The notes beneath the pieces are model-generated. The model made no database searches. It saw only the letters and a program-made list of their open reading frames with translations, and was not told the DNA's origin. Positions 48,701 to 59,497 of a stretch of DNA of 64,000 nucleotides are shown one piece after another. Within the stretch, counting starts at the first letter, position 1; each line of letters starts with the position of its first letter. A program made the translations under genes and the position numbers. The stretch is from CAWJMD01 sp963845675 (lineage in GTDB: Bacteria; Actinomycetota; Actinomycetes; Actinomycetales; CAWJMD01), in contig CAWJSX010000001.1 in assembly GCA_963845675.1 (NCBI GenBank), positions 868,001 through 932,000 on the forward strand. Direction: 5' to 3'.

Positions 48701-50070
48701 TCAGGACGCGAGCTCCACGAGGTAGGCCAACCAGCGTTCCTGGAGCTCCGCCAGGCTGATCCCCAGCACCTGGGGGACCGCCTGCTCGACCGGCACGGCG
48801 GCGACGGGTGCGGTGGCGCCGACCGGTACCGCCGCCCTCGACAGCCCGGTACAGCGCAACCAGCTCGGCTTCGGACCACTGGCGGGCGATCATCTCCGCG
48901 GCCAGCCACGACGACGAGTAGGCCGGCGCGATGTCGCCTGTCGCCGGGTCGAAGTCGCTCTGCGTCGCCAGGCTCGTCGGGCCGTTCCCGTCGGCCACGA
49001 GCTCGAGGACGTCACCGGCGATCTGACGACGGCTCAGCTCGGTCCGCTGGTACGCCACGTAGTCGGCGAAGCCCTCGCTCAGCCAGATCGGCACGCGCGA
49101 GGAGCCGGTGGCGCGGGTCGCCACGTGCGTCATCTCGTGCGTCAGCACCACGTCACGGCCGAGCGGCTCGAGCTGCCCGAACCCGGACGGGTTGACGATC
49201 ACGCGGTCCGAGCTGGTCTTCTCGTCCCCGCCGACCTCGCCCGTGGTCACGGCGGCCACCTGGTCGAGGCCCGCCTCGTCGTCCCGCATCAGCAGGGTGG
49301 CCATCTCCGACTGGTCACGCGGGACGAGGATCACGACCTTGCGGGGCCAGAGCGTCCCCCACACCGAGTCGACCTGGGCCGCGGCCTCGTCGCTGAGCTC
49401 GGCGATCCCGTCGAGCGTGTCGGCGTCCGCGGTTCCCAGGACCAGGCTGCGGTCGCCGCGAGCCACGTTCACCGGGCCCAGGTCCCAGAGGTCCTTCGAG
49501 CTTCCGCCGTCAGCGTCGTCCGCGACGAGCCACGTCCCGTCGCGGTTCACCATGGTCAGGTACGCCTCGCGCCTCACGTCCGCGTCGTCGGCCTCCGCCA
49601 GCCGGTAGACGGTGACCACTCGCGCGACCCAGGCACCCGGACCGACCTGCTGCATCCGGGCCTCGTCGAGGGACGGTCCCGGTCCACCGAACTCGAACCG
49701 GATGTTGTTGAACGGGACCTCGGCCATGTTGTCGAACACCTCGGCCTGGCGCCCGGCGAAGTCAGCCGACGCCGCGTCGACGGTGTTGCAGCCACGCCTC
49801 ACGGTCACGGTCCAGCAGCGCGGCAGCGCGTTCGGCGAGCAGCTCGTCCAGCGCCGCGAGGCGTTCGGCCTCCTCGTCGACGGTTCGGCTGGGTGCGGCG
49901 ACCGTGTCGGAGGACGACGACGACGGCGAGCCGGCGGGGTCCGCCACCGGCAGGTCCCCCCGCACGAGGGCGACGCCCGCGGCGAGGACGGCCACGGCGA
50001 GGACCGACCCGAGTGCCAGCAGGGAAGCCGGGAGCGCACGACCCGGGCGCGGAGGCTCGACGGGCGCCAC
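48701..50070 (-). CDS. Membrane-anchored zinc metallopeptidase, gluzincin type (two or three frame breaks)
   Basis: About 456 residues. A short cytoplasmic part is followed by one hydrophobic helix (LPASLLALGSVLAVAVLAAGVALV), then an extracellular part with the zinc motif VVLTHEMTHVATRA and the third ligand Glu in LSEGFADYVAYQ. Extra bases near 49790 and 48830 break the frame, and the tail ends LAELQERWLAYLVELAS. A further start at 50173 (MTQDRLGPADGG) would join through another extra base near 50070. It is a peptidase of unknown target, and a sensor or anchored-regulator role is possible. Confidence 0.7.
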
Positions 50071-50224
50071 GTGGCGCGCCGACGGGGTCGGTGTGGGGTG
50101 CTCGGAAGGGCTGGGTGAGGTCGAGGAAGCCCTCGTTCCCCCCGTCAGCCGGCCCGAGCCGGTCCTGGGTCATGGTGCGGCATGGTAAGTCCCCGCGCTC
50201 CCCCGCTGCGCGCCGCCGGTCTGC

Positions 50225-50448
50225 TCACCGCACGGTCCGCCGCCTCCTCGGCCGGAGCGGGCGTCGGCCCCGGGGCACCAGCCGCAACGGCGGGACCAGG
50301 CCCGACCCGGACAGCGCGCTGATCGCGCGCTGCTCGTCGTCGTCGAGCTGACCGGCGCGTGCCCGCCGACAGGCCCGAGCAGGACGGTCACGACGCAGTC
50401 CCCGCACGCCGCGGGCCGCGCCTGGCAGCTGTCGCAGTCGATGATCAT
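50225..50448 (-). CDS. Small Cys-rich conserved protein (two frame breaks)
   Basis: About 73 residues. ATG 50448 gives MIIDCDSCQARPAACGDCVV with four cysteines near the N-terminus, probably metal-binding. Extra bases near 50365 and 50345 hide the continuation GQLDDDEQRAISALSGSGLV, then PPLRLVP to a basic tail. The family looks actinobacterial and resembles small proteins next to the DEDD/GIY-YIG gene elsewhere, from memory. Function unknown. The 184 bases to the next gene hold no further feature I can support. Confidence 0.6.
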
Positions 50449-50632
50449 GTCTCGCTCCGCTCTCGGCCCGGCCAGGCGCTCCGGGTACCCGTGTCGCTGG
50501 TGGTGAGGTACTGCGCGAGACGCTACGGACGGGGTCCGACAACCGGTCCGGCACGGGGTCGCGGGCGCACCGACCACCGGCCGGACGGCGCGTCGGGACG
50601 GCGCTGTCGGTCCGCCGCCGTACCGTCGCGGT

Positions 50633-52482
50633 ATGCCTGGACGCCACGTCGCCGCCGCACCGCCAGGTGCGTCCTGGCGGGCGTCGGACGTTGCGACCGT
50701 GGGCATTCCAGGCGCCGGGGTGCAGGGCACGATCGAGGAGCTCGGCCGTCCGCTGCACGACGTGACGTTCGTCGTCGTCGACCTGGAGACGACGGGAGGC
50801 TCCCCCGGGCTCGTGCGCCGTCACCGAGATCGGCGCCGTCAAGGTCCGTGGTGGCGAGGTGCTCGGCGAGTTCGCGACGCTCGTGAACCCCGGGCAGGCC
50901 ATCCCGGCGTTCATCGCGAGCCTCACGGGCATCACCGACGCGATGGTCGCCGTCGCGCCGCGCATCGACACGGTGCTGCCGGCGTTCCTGGAGTTCGCGC
51001 GCGGCTGCGTGCTGGTGGCTCACAACGCGGGCTTCGACGTCGGCTTCCTCAAGGCTGACGCCGCGCGCCTCGGCCTCGCCTGGCCCGCGCACGAGGTCGT
51101 CGACACCGTGCGTCTGGCGCGCCACGTGGTCACCCGCGAGGAGGTACGCAACCGCAAGCTCTCGACGCTCGCCGCGTTCTTCCGCTCGTCCACGGTGCCG
51201 AACCACCGCGCGCTCGAGGACGCCCGCGCGACCGTCGACGTCCTGCACGGCATGCTCGCCCGCCTCGGCGGCCTCGGCGTCACGTCGATGGAGGACCTGG
51301 CCACGTACACGTCGCGGGTGCCGGCGGCGCAGCGACGCAAGCGGTACCTGGCGGAGTCGCTGCCGCACGCGCCGGGCGTCTACGTGTTCAAGGGTCCACG
51401 CGAGGAGGTGCTGTACGTCGGCACGTCCCGCGACCTGCGCACCCGCGTGCGCACCTACTTCACGGCGTCCGAGACCCGCAGCCGGATGAGCGAGATGGTG
51501 CAGCTCGCCGTCTCGGTCACCCCGATCGTGTGCGCCACGACGCTCGAGGCCCAGGTGCGCGAGCTGCGCCTGATCGCCGAGCACAAGCCGCCGCTACAAC
51601 CGCCGGTCGCGCCACCCCGAACGGTCGCCGTGGGTGAAGCTGACGGTCGAGCCGTTCCCGCGGCTGTCGATCGTGAGGGCCGTCGGGGCTGACGCCGGCC
51701 AGGGCGCCGTCGTACCTCGGACCCGTTCAACTCGACGCGGGCCGCCGAGCAGGCCGTGGCCGCCCTGCACGAGGCGTTCCCGCTGCGGCAGTGCACCGGC
51801 CGGCTGCCCGCGAAGCCCCCACCGAACGCGCGCGACTGCGTGCTCGCCGAGATCGGACGCTGCGGCGCGCCCTGCACCGGCCGCCAGGACGCCCTCTCCT
51901 ACGCCCACGTCGTCGAGCGGGTCCGCGCCGCCGTCACCGGCATGGCGACCCCGGTCGCCGAGGCCGTGCTGCACAAGGTCTCCCAGCTGCTCGCGGCAGG
52001 AGCGCTACGAGGACGCCGCCACGCAGCGCGACCGCCTGGTCGGCCTTCGTCCGCGGGGCGCAGCGCACGCAGCGGATCGCGCCGCTCGCCGCCTCCCCGG
52101 AGATCGTGGCCGCCCGCCGCGCCGAGGACGGCGGGTGGGAGATCGTCCTCGTCCGTCACGGACGGCTGGCCGGCACCAGCACGTCGCCGCGCGGAGCCGA
52201 CCCCCGTCCGTACATCGAGGCCCTCCGGTCCAGCGGCGAGGTCGTCGCGCCCGCGCGCCTGCCGGCACCCGCAGCGCCTCACCCGAGGAGACCGAGAAGA
52301 TCCTGCGGTGGCTCGACCAGGCGGGGGTGCGGATGGTCCACGTCGAGGGCGAGTGGACGTGCCCGGTCGGAGGCGCCGGCGCGCTGGTCGAGCTCGTCGA
52401 CCCGGTGGGCAGCAGCAGGAGCCGGGTGCCCGGCTTCGACCACCCGCTGGTGCACCCGCAGCGACAGGCGGCACTAGGGTGA
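50633..52482 (+). CDS. DEDD exonuclease plus GIY-YIG (UvrC-like) nuclease fusion (about seven frame breaks)
   Basis: About 615 residues. N-terminal DnaQ-type exonuclease: FVVVDLETTGGSPG, TEIGAVKVRGGEVLGEFATLVNPG, AHNAGFDVGFL, NHRALEDARATVDVL. C-terminal GIY-YIG module: PHAPGVYVFKGPREEVLYVGTSRDLRTRVRTYF, then a UvrC-like region with CVLAEIGRCGAPCTGRQ. Extra bases near 50820, 51590, 51713, 51725, 51997 and 52042, and one missing base near 52263, break it. The counterpart in M. tuberculosis is Rv2191. A DNA repair role is inferred from the domain pair. Confidence 0.82.
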
Positions 52483-52486
52483 CCCC

Positions 52487-52768
52487 GTGATCACCGCGAT
52501 CGTGCTCATCGAGACCGACACCGACCACATCCCCGAGGCTGCGGCCGAGATCGCCGAGATCGAGGGTGTCAGCGAGGTGTACTCGGTCACCGGCGACGTC
52601 GACCTCGTCGCCATGGTGCGCGTCCGGGAGCACGAGGCGCTCGCCGACGTCATCGCCGACCGGGTGAGCAAGGTGCACGGCGTGCGGGCGACCCGCACCT
52701 ACATCTCGTTCCGCACCTACTCCCGGCACGACCTCGACGCGGCGTTCGACCTCGGCCTCGAGGGCTGA
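52487..52768 (+). CDS. Lrp/AsnC-type ligand-binding (RAM) protein without HTH
   Basis: A 93-residue stand-alone RAM domain: ITAIVLIETDTDHIPEAAAEI, GVSEVYSVTGDVDLVAMVRV, IADRVSKVHGVRATRTYISF. It lacks the DNA-binding part of Lrp. GTG start, five bases after the previous stop. Such proteins bind amino acids or partner with full-length Lrp. It converges with trpD across a five-base gap. Confidence 0.85.
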   Translation: MITAIVLIETDTDHIPEAAAEIAEIEGVSEVYSVTGDVDLVAMVRVREHEALADVIADRVSKVHGVRATRTYISFRTYSRHDLDAAFDLGLEG

Positions 52769-52772
52769 CCGC

Positions 52773-53856
52773 TCAGGACGCGGTCGCGGCGACCCAGTCG
52801 TCCAGCAGCGTCGCTGGCGCGACCCTCGTCGACCGCCTCGGTCACCTGCGCCAGGGCCGCCGCGAACCGCTCCGTCAGTGGCGCTGCGCTGTCCATCCCC
52901 TGCCCCGCCACGGACCCGAGCGCGACCAGTGCGGCAGACGCGTTGAGCAGCACCGCATCTCGGACAGGCCCTGGCTCCCCGGCGAGAACCCCGCGCACCA
53001 CCGAGGCGTTGTAGGCGGCGTCGCCGCCGGTGAGGTCCGCGAGGGACGCCCGCTCGATGCCCAGGTCCGCGGGGTCGAGGTGCTGCACGCGGGGCTCCCC
53101 CTGACCGGGAACGACCTCCCAGACCCTTGAGGGCCCGGTGGTCGTCAGCTCGTCGAGCCCGTCGTCGCCCCGGAACACCAGCGCGGCGCGGTCGCGGGCG
53201 GCGAGCACGCCAGCCAGGATCGGCGCCATCCGCTCGTCCGCGACGCCGATCGCGCTCGCCTCCGGCTGCGCCGGGTTGGTCAGCGGGCCGAGGAAGTTGA
53301 AGGCCGTCGCCACGCCGAGCTCGCGGCGCGCCGCCGCGGCGTGGCGCATCGCGGGGTGGAACACCTGGGCGAAGCAGAACGTGATCCCGACCTGCTCGGC
53401 CACCTCGGCCACGCGCTCGGGCTCGAGGTCCAGCCGGACGCCGAGCGCCTCCAGCACGTCCGCGGCACCGGCGGACGACGACGCCGCGCGGTTGCCGTGC
53501 TTGACCACGCGCGCGCCCGCGCCCGCGGCGACGAGCGACGGCCATCGTCGAGATGTTGACGGTGTTCCGACGGTCCCCGCCGGTGCCGACCACGTCGACG
53601 CACGGGCCGGGCACGACGATCCGGCGCGCGTGGCTCGAGCATGGCCTCGACGAGCCCGTGCGACCTCCGCGACCGTCTCGCCCTTCGCGCGGAGGGCGAC
53701 GAGGAACCCGGCAAGCGGCACGGGCGCGGCCTCACCCGTCATCACCTGGTCCATCGCCCACGCGGTGTCACCCGCGTCGAGGTCCGTCCCGGTCAGCAGG
53801 CGGCTCAGGACGGACGGCCAGGTCCGCTCCGGCGGCGGAGCGGACTGGTCAGCCAC
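52773..53856 (-). CDS. trpD: Anthranilate phosphoribosyltransferase (four frame breaks)
   Basis: Second enzyme of the tryptophan pathway from anthranilate. Motifs: DVVGTGGDRRNTVNISTMAV (PRPP site), VVKHGNRAASSSAGAADVLEALG, FNFLGPLTNPAQPEASAIGV, NASVVRGVLAGEPGPVRDAVLLNASAAL. Extra bases near 53665, 53637, 53540 and 52814 break it, and the corrected C-terminus is LLDDWVAATAS. The GTG start overlaps the preceding gene by eight bases. The position before ctaE matches Rv2192c-Rv2193. Confidence 0.88.
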
Positions 53857-54286
53857 CAGCGGTCGCGGCCAGCCGGCCGCGGGCCAGGTCCGCCAGCGCG
53901 TTGGCGACGGCCAGAGGGTCGAGCGGGTGCGGGACGGCGGCGTCGGCCTGCGACCACGTCGCCAGCCACGCGTCCTGCGGCCGCCCGGTCAGCACCAGGA
54001 CCGGCGGGCACCGGTAGATCTCGTTCTTCAGCTGGCGGCACAGGCCCATGCCACCGGACGGGGCCGCCTCGCCGTCGAGCACCATCACGTCGACGGTGCC
54101 GCCGTCGGCCAGGTCGACCACGGCTGCGTGCGTCGCCACCTCGAGCCACTCGACGACCGGCAGGTCGGACGCGGGGCGCCTGCCCACGGCGAGACGCACG
54201 GCCGCGCGGGTGTCGGCGTCGTCGCTGTAGAGCAGGACCCTGAGCGTGCGCTCGCGGGTGGAACCCGTTCCTGTGCTGGCGGCCAT
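53849..54286 (-). CDS. Receiver-like protein upstream of trpD
   Basis: A 145-residue single-domain protein resembling a response-regulator receiver: LRVLLYSDDADTRAAVRLAVG at the start, DVMVLDGEAAPSGGMGLCRQL holding the phospho-acceptor position and PPVLVLTGRPQDAWLATWSQADAAVPHPLDP at the end. No output domain. ATG at 54286. It overlaps trpD. The acidic pair and lysine are imperfect (VPHP in place of the usual K-P), so phosphorylation is doubtful. Confidence 0.7.
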   Translation of the reverse strand: MAASTGTGSTRERTLRVLLYSDDADTRAAVRLAVGRRPASDLPVVEWLEVATHAAVVDLADGGTVDVMVLDGEAAPSGGMGLCRQLKNEIYRCPPVLVLTGRPQDAWLATWSQADAAVPHPLDPLAVANALADLARGRLAATAGG

Positions 54287-54413
54287 CGCCCGTACCGTCC
54301 CTGCTCGTCGTCGTGCCGTGTGTGGAGGTTCAGCCTGGCCGAGCCTAGCGGTGCCACGAGCCACGCCGACCGAACCGGGGGTCCCCTGTGCGCGGCCCGG
54401 CCCGGGGGCCATA

Positions 54414-55062
54414 ATGGCGCTCGTGGCCACGACGACCTCCGCAACCCCCGCCCTGGTCCACCCGATCGTCAACCGCCCGAACATGGTGTCGGTCGGCACG
54501 ATCGTGTGGCTGTCCAGCGAGCTGATGTTCTTCGCCGGGCTCTTCGCGATGTACTTCACGATCCGCGCGGTCGAGCCGGCGCTGTGGGACTCCGAGCCCG
54601 CGCTGCTCAACATCCCGTTCTCGCTGACGAACACCCTGGTCCTCGTGGCCAGCTCGGTCACCTGCCAGATGGGCGTGTTCGCGGCCGAGCGCCTCCAGCC
54701 CGGACGCACCGGCTCGATGCTCAACATCAGACGCTGGGGCATGCGTGAGTGGTACGTCCTCACGTTCGTGATGGGAACCGTCTTCGTCGCAGGCCAGGTC
54801 TTCGAGTACGCCACGCTGGTCGACCGAGGGCCTGACCATCGCCTCCAGCCCGTACGGCTCGGTCTTCTACCTGACGACCGGGTTCCACGGCCTGCACGTC
54901 ACGGGCGGGCTGATCGCCTTCCTCCTCATCATCGGACGCAGCTTCGCCGCCAAGAAGTTCGGCCACCACGAGGCCACCAGCGCGGTCGTCACGTCGTACT
55001 ACTGGCACTTCGTCGACGTGGTGTGGATCGGCCTGTTCATCGTCATCTACCTGATCAAGTGA
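54414..55062 (+). CDS. ctaE: Cytochrome c oxidase subunit III (frame break near 54825)
   Basis: Membrane subunit of the aa3 oxidase. NRPNMVSVGTIVWLSSELMFFAG is diagnostic of actinobacterial CtaE, followed by a helix pair and, after one extra base near 54825, EGLTIASSPYGSVFYLTTGFHGLHVTGG and a C-terminal WHFVDVVWIGLFIVIYLIK. ATG 54414, or GTG 54423. It starts the ctaE-qcrCAB group. Confidence 0.92.
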
Positions 55063-55070
55063 GGACCGCA

Positions 55071-55863
55071 GTGAAGGCACTCGCCGCCCGCCGGCGTCAT
55101 CCCCTCGCCGGCGTGGTCATCCTGTTGGTCGGCCTCCTCGTCACCGGGGGCGCGTACGCCGTCGCGGCACCGGGTCAGGCCGAGGCGACGTCCACGGCGT
55201 CGGGGAACGCCGACGAGGGCAAGAAGCTGTTCCAGGCCAACTGCGCGACCTGCCACGGGCTGAACGCCCAGGGCCGGGATGCCGGACCCAGCCTGATCGG
55301 GGTCGGCGCCGCTGCCGTCGACTTCCAGGTCGGCACCGGACGGATGCCGCTGCAGAACACCGCCCCGCAGGCGCCGATGAAGCCGGTGGAGTTCACCGAG
55401 CAGGACATCGCCGACCTGGCCGCGTACGTGGCCTCGCTGGCGCCCGGCCCGGCCATCCCGGACGAGCGAGTACCTGGAGCCGAAGCTCGACGACGACGAG
55501 GCTCTCGCGGAGGGCGCCGAGCTGTTCCGCGTGAACTGCGCGATGTGCCACAACGTGGTCGGTGCCGGTGGCGCCCTGACCCGCGGCAAGTACGCGCCGG
55601 CCCTCGACGGCGTGGAGCCCGTCCACATCTACGAGGCGATGCAGACCGGTCCGCAGTCGATGCCCGTGTTCAACGACGCGAACATCACTCCGGAGGAGAA
55701 GCAGAGCATCATCTCGTACCTGAAGTACGTCGAGGCGGAGCCCAGCCCCGGCGGCCTCTCCCTCGGGTCCCTCGGGCCTGTGTCGGAGGGTCTGTTCGCG
55801 TGGGTCGGCCTGCTGGCACTGATCATCGCGTGCACCGTCTGGCTGGGAGCGAAGTCCTCATGA
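55071..55863 (+). CDS. qcrC: Cytochrome bc1 complex dihaem c subunit (frame break near 55471)
   Basis: Membrane-anchored dihaem cytochrome cc of the bcc complex, about 263 residues. An N-terminal helix/signal (HPLAGVVILLVGLLVTGG) is followed by haem site 1 CATCH with its Met region GRMPLQN, and haem site 2 CAMCH with QSMPVFND. A C-terminal helix is FAWVGLLALIIACTVWLG. One extra base near 55471 (after PAIPDE) breaks it. It starts with GTG, and its stop overlaps qcrA as ATGA. Confidence 0.93.
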
Positions 55864-56923
55864 GCGACGACAGGCCGATGACGCAGGGCGACCAGGTCGC
55901 CGCGTCCGAGACCGGGACGGTCGCCGTCCACGACGAGCGTGGCGGCGCTGCCCGACCGGTTCCCCAACCCGGGCCTCCCGGCGCACAAGCACCGCATGGC
56001 CGACGTCGACCAGGGCGCCGAGAAGCGCGCCGAGCGCCAGGTCGTGATGCTCTTCGCGATCTCCGCCCTCGGCACGCTCTTCGCGATCGTGTCCTACTTC
56101 GTCGTGGCGGCCCGAGGGCACCTTCGCGAGCATCCAGGCCTCCACCGCTGAGCGTCGGTGTCGGCATGGCCGTGTCCCTGTTCGCGCTCGGGCGTCGGTG
56201 CCGTGCACTGGGCCAAGACCCTGATGCCGGACACCGAGGTCGTCGAGGAGCGCCACCACGTCGGCGGCACCGCCGAGGAGCGGGAGGCCGCGCTCGACAT
56301 CATCCGCGCGGGCGGTGAGGAGTCGGGCATCGGCCGACGTCCGCTGATCCGCAACTCCCTGCTCGGCGCTCTGGCGCTGTTCCCGCTGCCGGGGGTCGTG
56401 CTGCTGCGCGACCTCGGCCCCCTGCCCGGCGACTCCCTCGCGCACACGCTCTGGGAGCAGGGCACGCGGCTGGCCCGCGATCCCTCGGGCGCCCCGATCA
56501 AGGCCAGCGAGGTGACTCTCGGCTCGGTCTTCCACGTCATCCCCGAGGGGCTGAGCGAGTCCGAGCACCCGCTGGAGGAGAAGGCGAAGGCGGCCGTGCT
56601 GCTCGTCCGCCTCGACCCCGACCTCGTCGAGGACCTCCCCGAGCGCGAGGGCTGGGACGTCGACGGCATCTACGCGTACTCGAAGATCTGCACCCACGTC
56701 GGCTGCCCGGTGGCGCTGTACGAGCAGCAGACCCACCACCTGCTGTGCCCCTGCCACCAGTCGACGTTCGACGTGACGCAGCACTGCAAGGTCATCTTCG
56801 GCCCGGCCAAGAGGCCTCTGCCACAGCTTCCGATTAGTGTGGACGACGAGGGGTACCTGGTCGCGCAGAGCGACTTCCAGGAGCCCGTCAGGACCCAGCT
56901 ACTTCGAGCGGGGAGAGCGCTGA
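55860..56923 (+). CDS. qcrA: Cytochrome bc1 complex Rieske iron-sulfur subunit (about five frame breaks)
   Basis: About 352 residues with the three-helix N-terminus of actinobacterial QcrA (VVMLFAISALGTLFAIVSYFVV, GVGMAVSLFALG, LLGALALFPLPGVVLL). The Rieske cluster site is CTHVGCPVALYEQQTHHLLCPCHQSTFD. Extra bases near 55943, 56108, 56150, 56203 and 56892 break it. The corrected end is EPVGPSYFERGER. Stop and the next ATG overlap as TGATG. Confidence 0.93.
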
Positions 56924-58604
56924 TGGCCGCTATCCGCCTCCGAGAAGGCCGTCGCGGGCACCGCCGACTTCCTCGACGAGCGTCTCGGCCTCTCCAAGGC
57001 CGTCAAGGGCGCGGCCCGCAAGGTCTTCCCCGACCACTGGTCCTTCATGCTGGGCGAGGTCGCGCTCTACAGCTTCATCATCCTGCTGCTGTCGGGCACG
57101 TTCCTCACGCTCTGGTTCGTCCCGAGCATGGGCTTCACCGAGTACGAGGGCGCCTACAGGCCGCTCAACGGCGTCGAGATGTCCGAGGCGTTCGCCTCGA
57201 CGCTCGCCATCTCGTTCGACGTGCGCGGCGGTCTGCTGATGCGCCAGGTGCACCACTGGTCCGCGCTGCTGTTCATCGCGGCGATGGCCGTCCACATGTT
57301 CCGGGTGTTCTTCACCGGCGCGTTCCGCAGGCCGCGCGAGCTCAACTGGATCCTCGGCGCCGTCCTGGCGCTGATGGGCCTCGGCGCCGGCTTCAGCGGC
57401 TACTCGCTCCCCGACGACCTGCTGTCCGGCAACGGTCTGCGGATCATCGACGGCGTCGTGAAGTCGATCCCCGTGGTCGGCACCTACGTCTCGTTCTTCC
57501 TCTTCGGCGGCGAGTTCCCCGGCGAGTCGATCGTCCCGCGGCTGTTCATCATCCACGTGCTCCTGATCCCGGGCCTGATCCTGGCCCTGATCGGTGCGCA
57601 CATCGGGCTGGTCACCCTGCACAAGCACACCCAGTACCCCGGCCCGGGCCGCACGAACGAGAACGTCGTGGGCTACCCGCTGTACCCGGTGTACATGGCC
57701 AAGGCCGGCGGCTTCTTCTTCATCGTCTTCGGCGTCGTCGACCTGGTGTCGGCCCTGGTGCAGATCAACCCGGTCTGGAACTACGGGCCGTACGACCCCT
57801 CACCCGTGTCCGCCGGTACCCAGCCCGACTGGTACATCGGGTGGATCGACGGCGGGCTGCGTCTGATGCCCGGCATCGAGTGGACCATCCTCGGGTTCAC
57901 GCTGTCGCTGGAACGTCCTGATCCCGGCGCTGGTGGTCCCGGGCATCCTCACCGGGGTGCTGATCGCCTACCCGTTCATCGAGCAGTGGGTCACCGGCGA
58001 CAAGCGTGAGCACCACCTGCTGGACCGTCCGCGCAACGCCCCGACCCGCACCGGGCTCGGCGTGATGGCGATCGTCGCCTACGGGATCATGTGGGCCGCG
58101 GCCGGCAACGACCTGATGGCCACGCACTTCGGGCTGTCGATCAACGACCTGACCTGGCTGTTCCGCATCGGCCTGTTCGTCTTCCCGCCGATCGCGTTCG
58201 TCATCACGCGGACGGATCTGCCTCGGCACTGCAGCGCAAGGACCGCGAGATCGCGCTGCACGGCCGGGAGACCGGCACGATCGTGCGGACGGCCGACGGC
58301 GAGTTCTACGAGGTCCACGAGCCCCTCAGCGACCACGACCGCTGGCTGCTCGTGCAGCACGACACCTACCGCCCGCTCCAGCTCGACTCGCAGGTGGACG
58401 AGAACGGTGTCGCCAAGCCTGGCGCCCGCGCCGAGCGCGTCCGCGCCAAGATGTCGCGGTTCTTCTTCGAGGAGCGCGTCGAGCCGGTCACGCCGGCCGA
58501 GGTGGCCGCTGCGCACCACCACGGTGGCGAGCACGAGGCGATCGAGGCGAGCCGCCGAGCGGCGCGACCGCACCCCGGTCGCAGGTGGCGGAGCCGGCGA
58601 GTGA
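56923..58604 (+). CDS. qcrB: Cytochrome bc1 complex cytochrome b subunit (about five frame breaks)
   Basis: About 558 residues, the haem b subunit of the bcc-aa3 supercomplex. Motifs: FPDHWSFMLGEVALYSFIILLLSG, HHWSALLFIAAMAVHMFRVFF (haem ligands), GYSLPDDLLSG, a PXXW-like QPDWYIGWIDG segment and IALQRKDREIALHGRETGTI in the long C-terminal cytoplasmic tail. Extra bases near 56942, 57906, 58210, 58227 and 58552 break it. It ends the operon and is followed by a strong hairpin. Confidence 0.93.
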
Positions 58605-58638
58605 CGGACGCGTCCGTCAGCTGACCAGCTAGGCCGAG

Positions 58639-58670
58639 ACGGCCCCGACCCCACGAGGGGTCGGGGCCGT
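58639..58670. terminator. Hairpin terminator after qcrB (bidirectional)
   Basis: Perfect 14-base arms, ACGGCCCCGACCCC at 58639-58652 and GGGGTCGGGGCCGT at 58657-58670, with a 4-base loop. It lies between the convergent qcrB stop (58604) and the nucleotidyltransferase stop (58684) and can serve both. Confidence 0.85.
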
Positions 58671-58683
58671 CGGTCTCGTGCGA

Positions 58684-59484
58684 CTACGCCGAACGGCACG
58701 CTCGGATCCACGCAGCCAGCTCAGGCCGTTGCGCGTGCGGCCCGGCTTCCTGTGACCAGTCGTCGTCGCACTCCCCGAGGTAGCCGGCTGCGGCACGGCC
58801 AAGGACCGAGCGGCCCGGCTCGGGCAGACGCGGCAGGATGCGGCGCGCGGCGTGGTCCTTCGAGACGATCTCACCGGTCTCGAGGGTGACCAGCATCCGG
58901 GCCAGCGTGAGAAGCACGTTCCGCTCGTCGCCGAGCAGGTCCTCCAGGAGGGGCACGAGGCTGTCGTGCACGGCCCGGCGCAGGTCCTCCGCCGGCACCG
59001 GGTCCACCTGGACGTCAGGGACCGGCCCCCGCAGGGTCTCGGCGTGCTGCCGCAGGGTGGTGAGGAGCACAGCCAGGTCGGGGTTGAGGTGCCGCTCCGG
59101 CAGCCGTCCGTCCTCGAGCTCGGTGCGGAGCCACTCCCCGTAGAGGAAGTCGCAGGTCGGTGGGTAGACCCAGGGCACGACGTCGCGGTGTACAACGGAC
59201 GTCAGCTCAATCGGCCGGCCGGGCATGACGGTCGCCCTCCGCCCGGAGAACCGGAGCAGGAGGCGCAGGAGCCCGGAGCGCTCGTCGACGCTCAGGGAGC
59301 GCTCGGTGACGAGGAGCAGGTCGACGTCACTGTCCGGGCGCAGTCCACCCACGACGGACGAACCGAAGGCGTAGAGCCCCCGGACGCCACCCGGGTCGCA
59401 CCGGTCGACGTGGGCCACCAGGAGCTCGATCGCGGGCTGCACCGTCCTCACGGTGCCGGTGTGAGGGCCGGTCGGCAAGCACAC
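58684..59484 (-). CDS. Aminoglycoside-nucleotidyltransferase-like protein (ANT(3'')/AadA family type)
   Basis: About 266 residues. The N-terminal nucleotidyltransferase fold has LYAFGSSVVGGLRPDSDVDLLLVT (GS...DxD metal site). The C-terminal helical domain contains VLLTLARMLVTLETGEIVSKDHAARRILPRLPE, as in AadA-type enzymes. Chromosomal relatives may not confer resistance. The start is uncertain: GTG 59484 has GGAGG only two bases before it, and later GTG codons exist. It sits alone between two respiratory gene groups. Confidence 0.7.
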   Translation of the reverse strand: MCLPTGPHTGTVRTVQPAIELLVAHVDRCDPGGVRGLYAFGSSVVGGLRPDSDVDLLLVTERSLSVDERSGLLRLLLRFSGRRATVMPGRPIELTSVVHRDVVPWVYPPTCDFLYGEWLRTELEDGRLPERHLNPDLAVLLTTLRQHAETLRGPVPDVQVDPVPAEDLRRAVHDSLVPLLEDLLGDERNVLLTLARMLVTLETGEIVSKDHAARRILPRLPEPGRSVLGRAAAGYLGECDDDWSQEAGPHAQRPELAAWIRACRSA

Positions 59485-59497
59485 CCTCCCCCGACAG

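Noticed and set aside
54414..58604. Pseudogenisation of the ctaE-qcrCAB operon
   Set aside because: Each break is one base, the downstream protein is perfectly conserved, and the operon is essential for this respiratory type, so sequence error is more likely.
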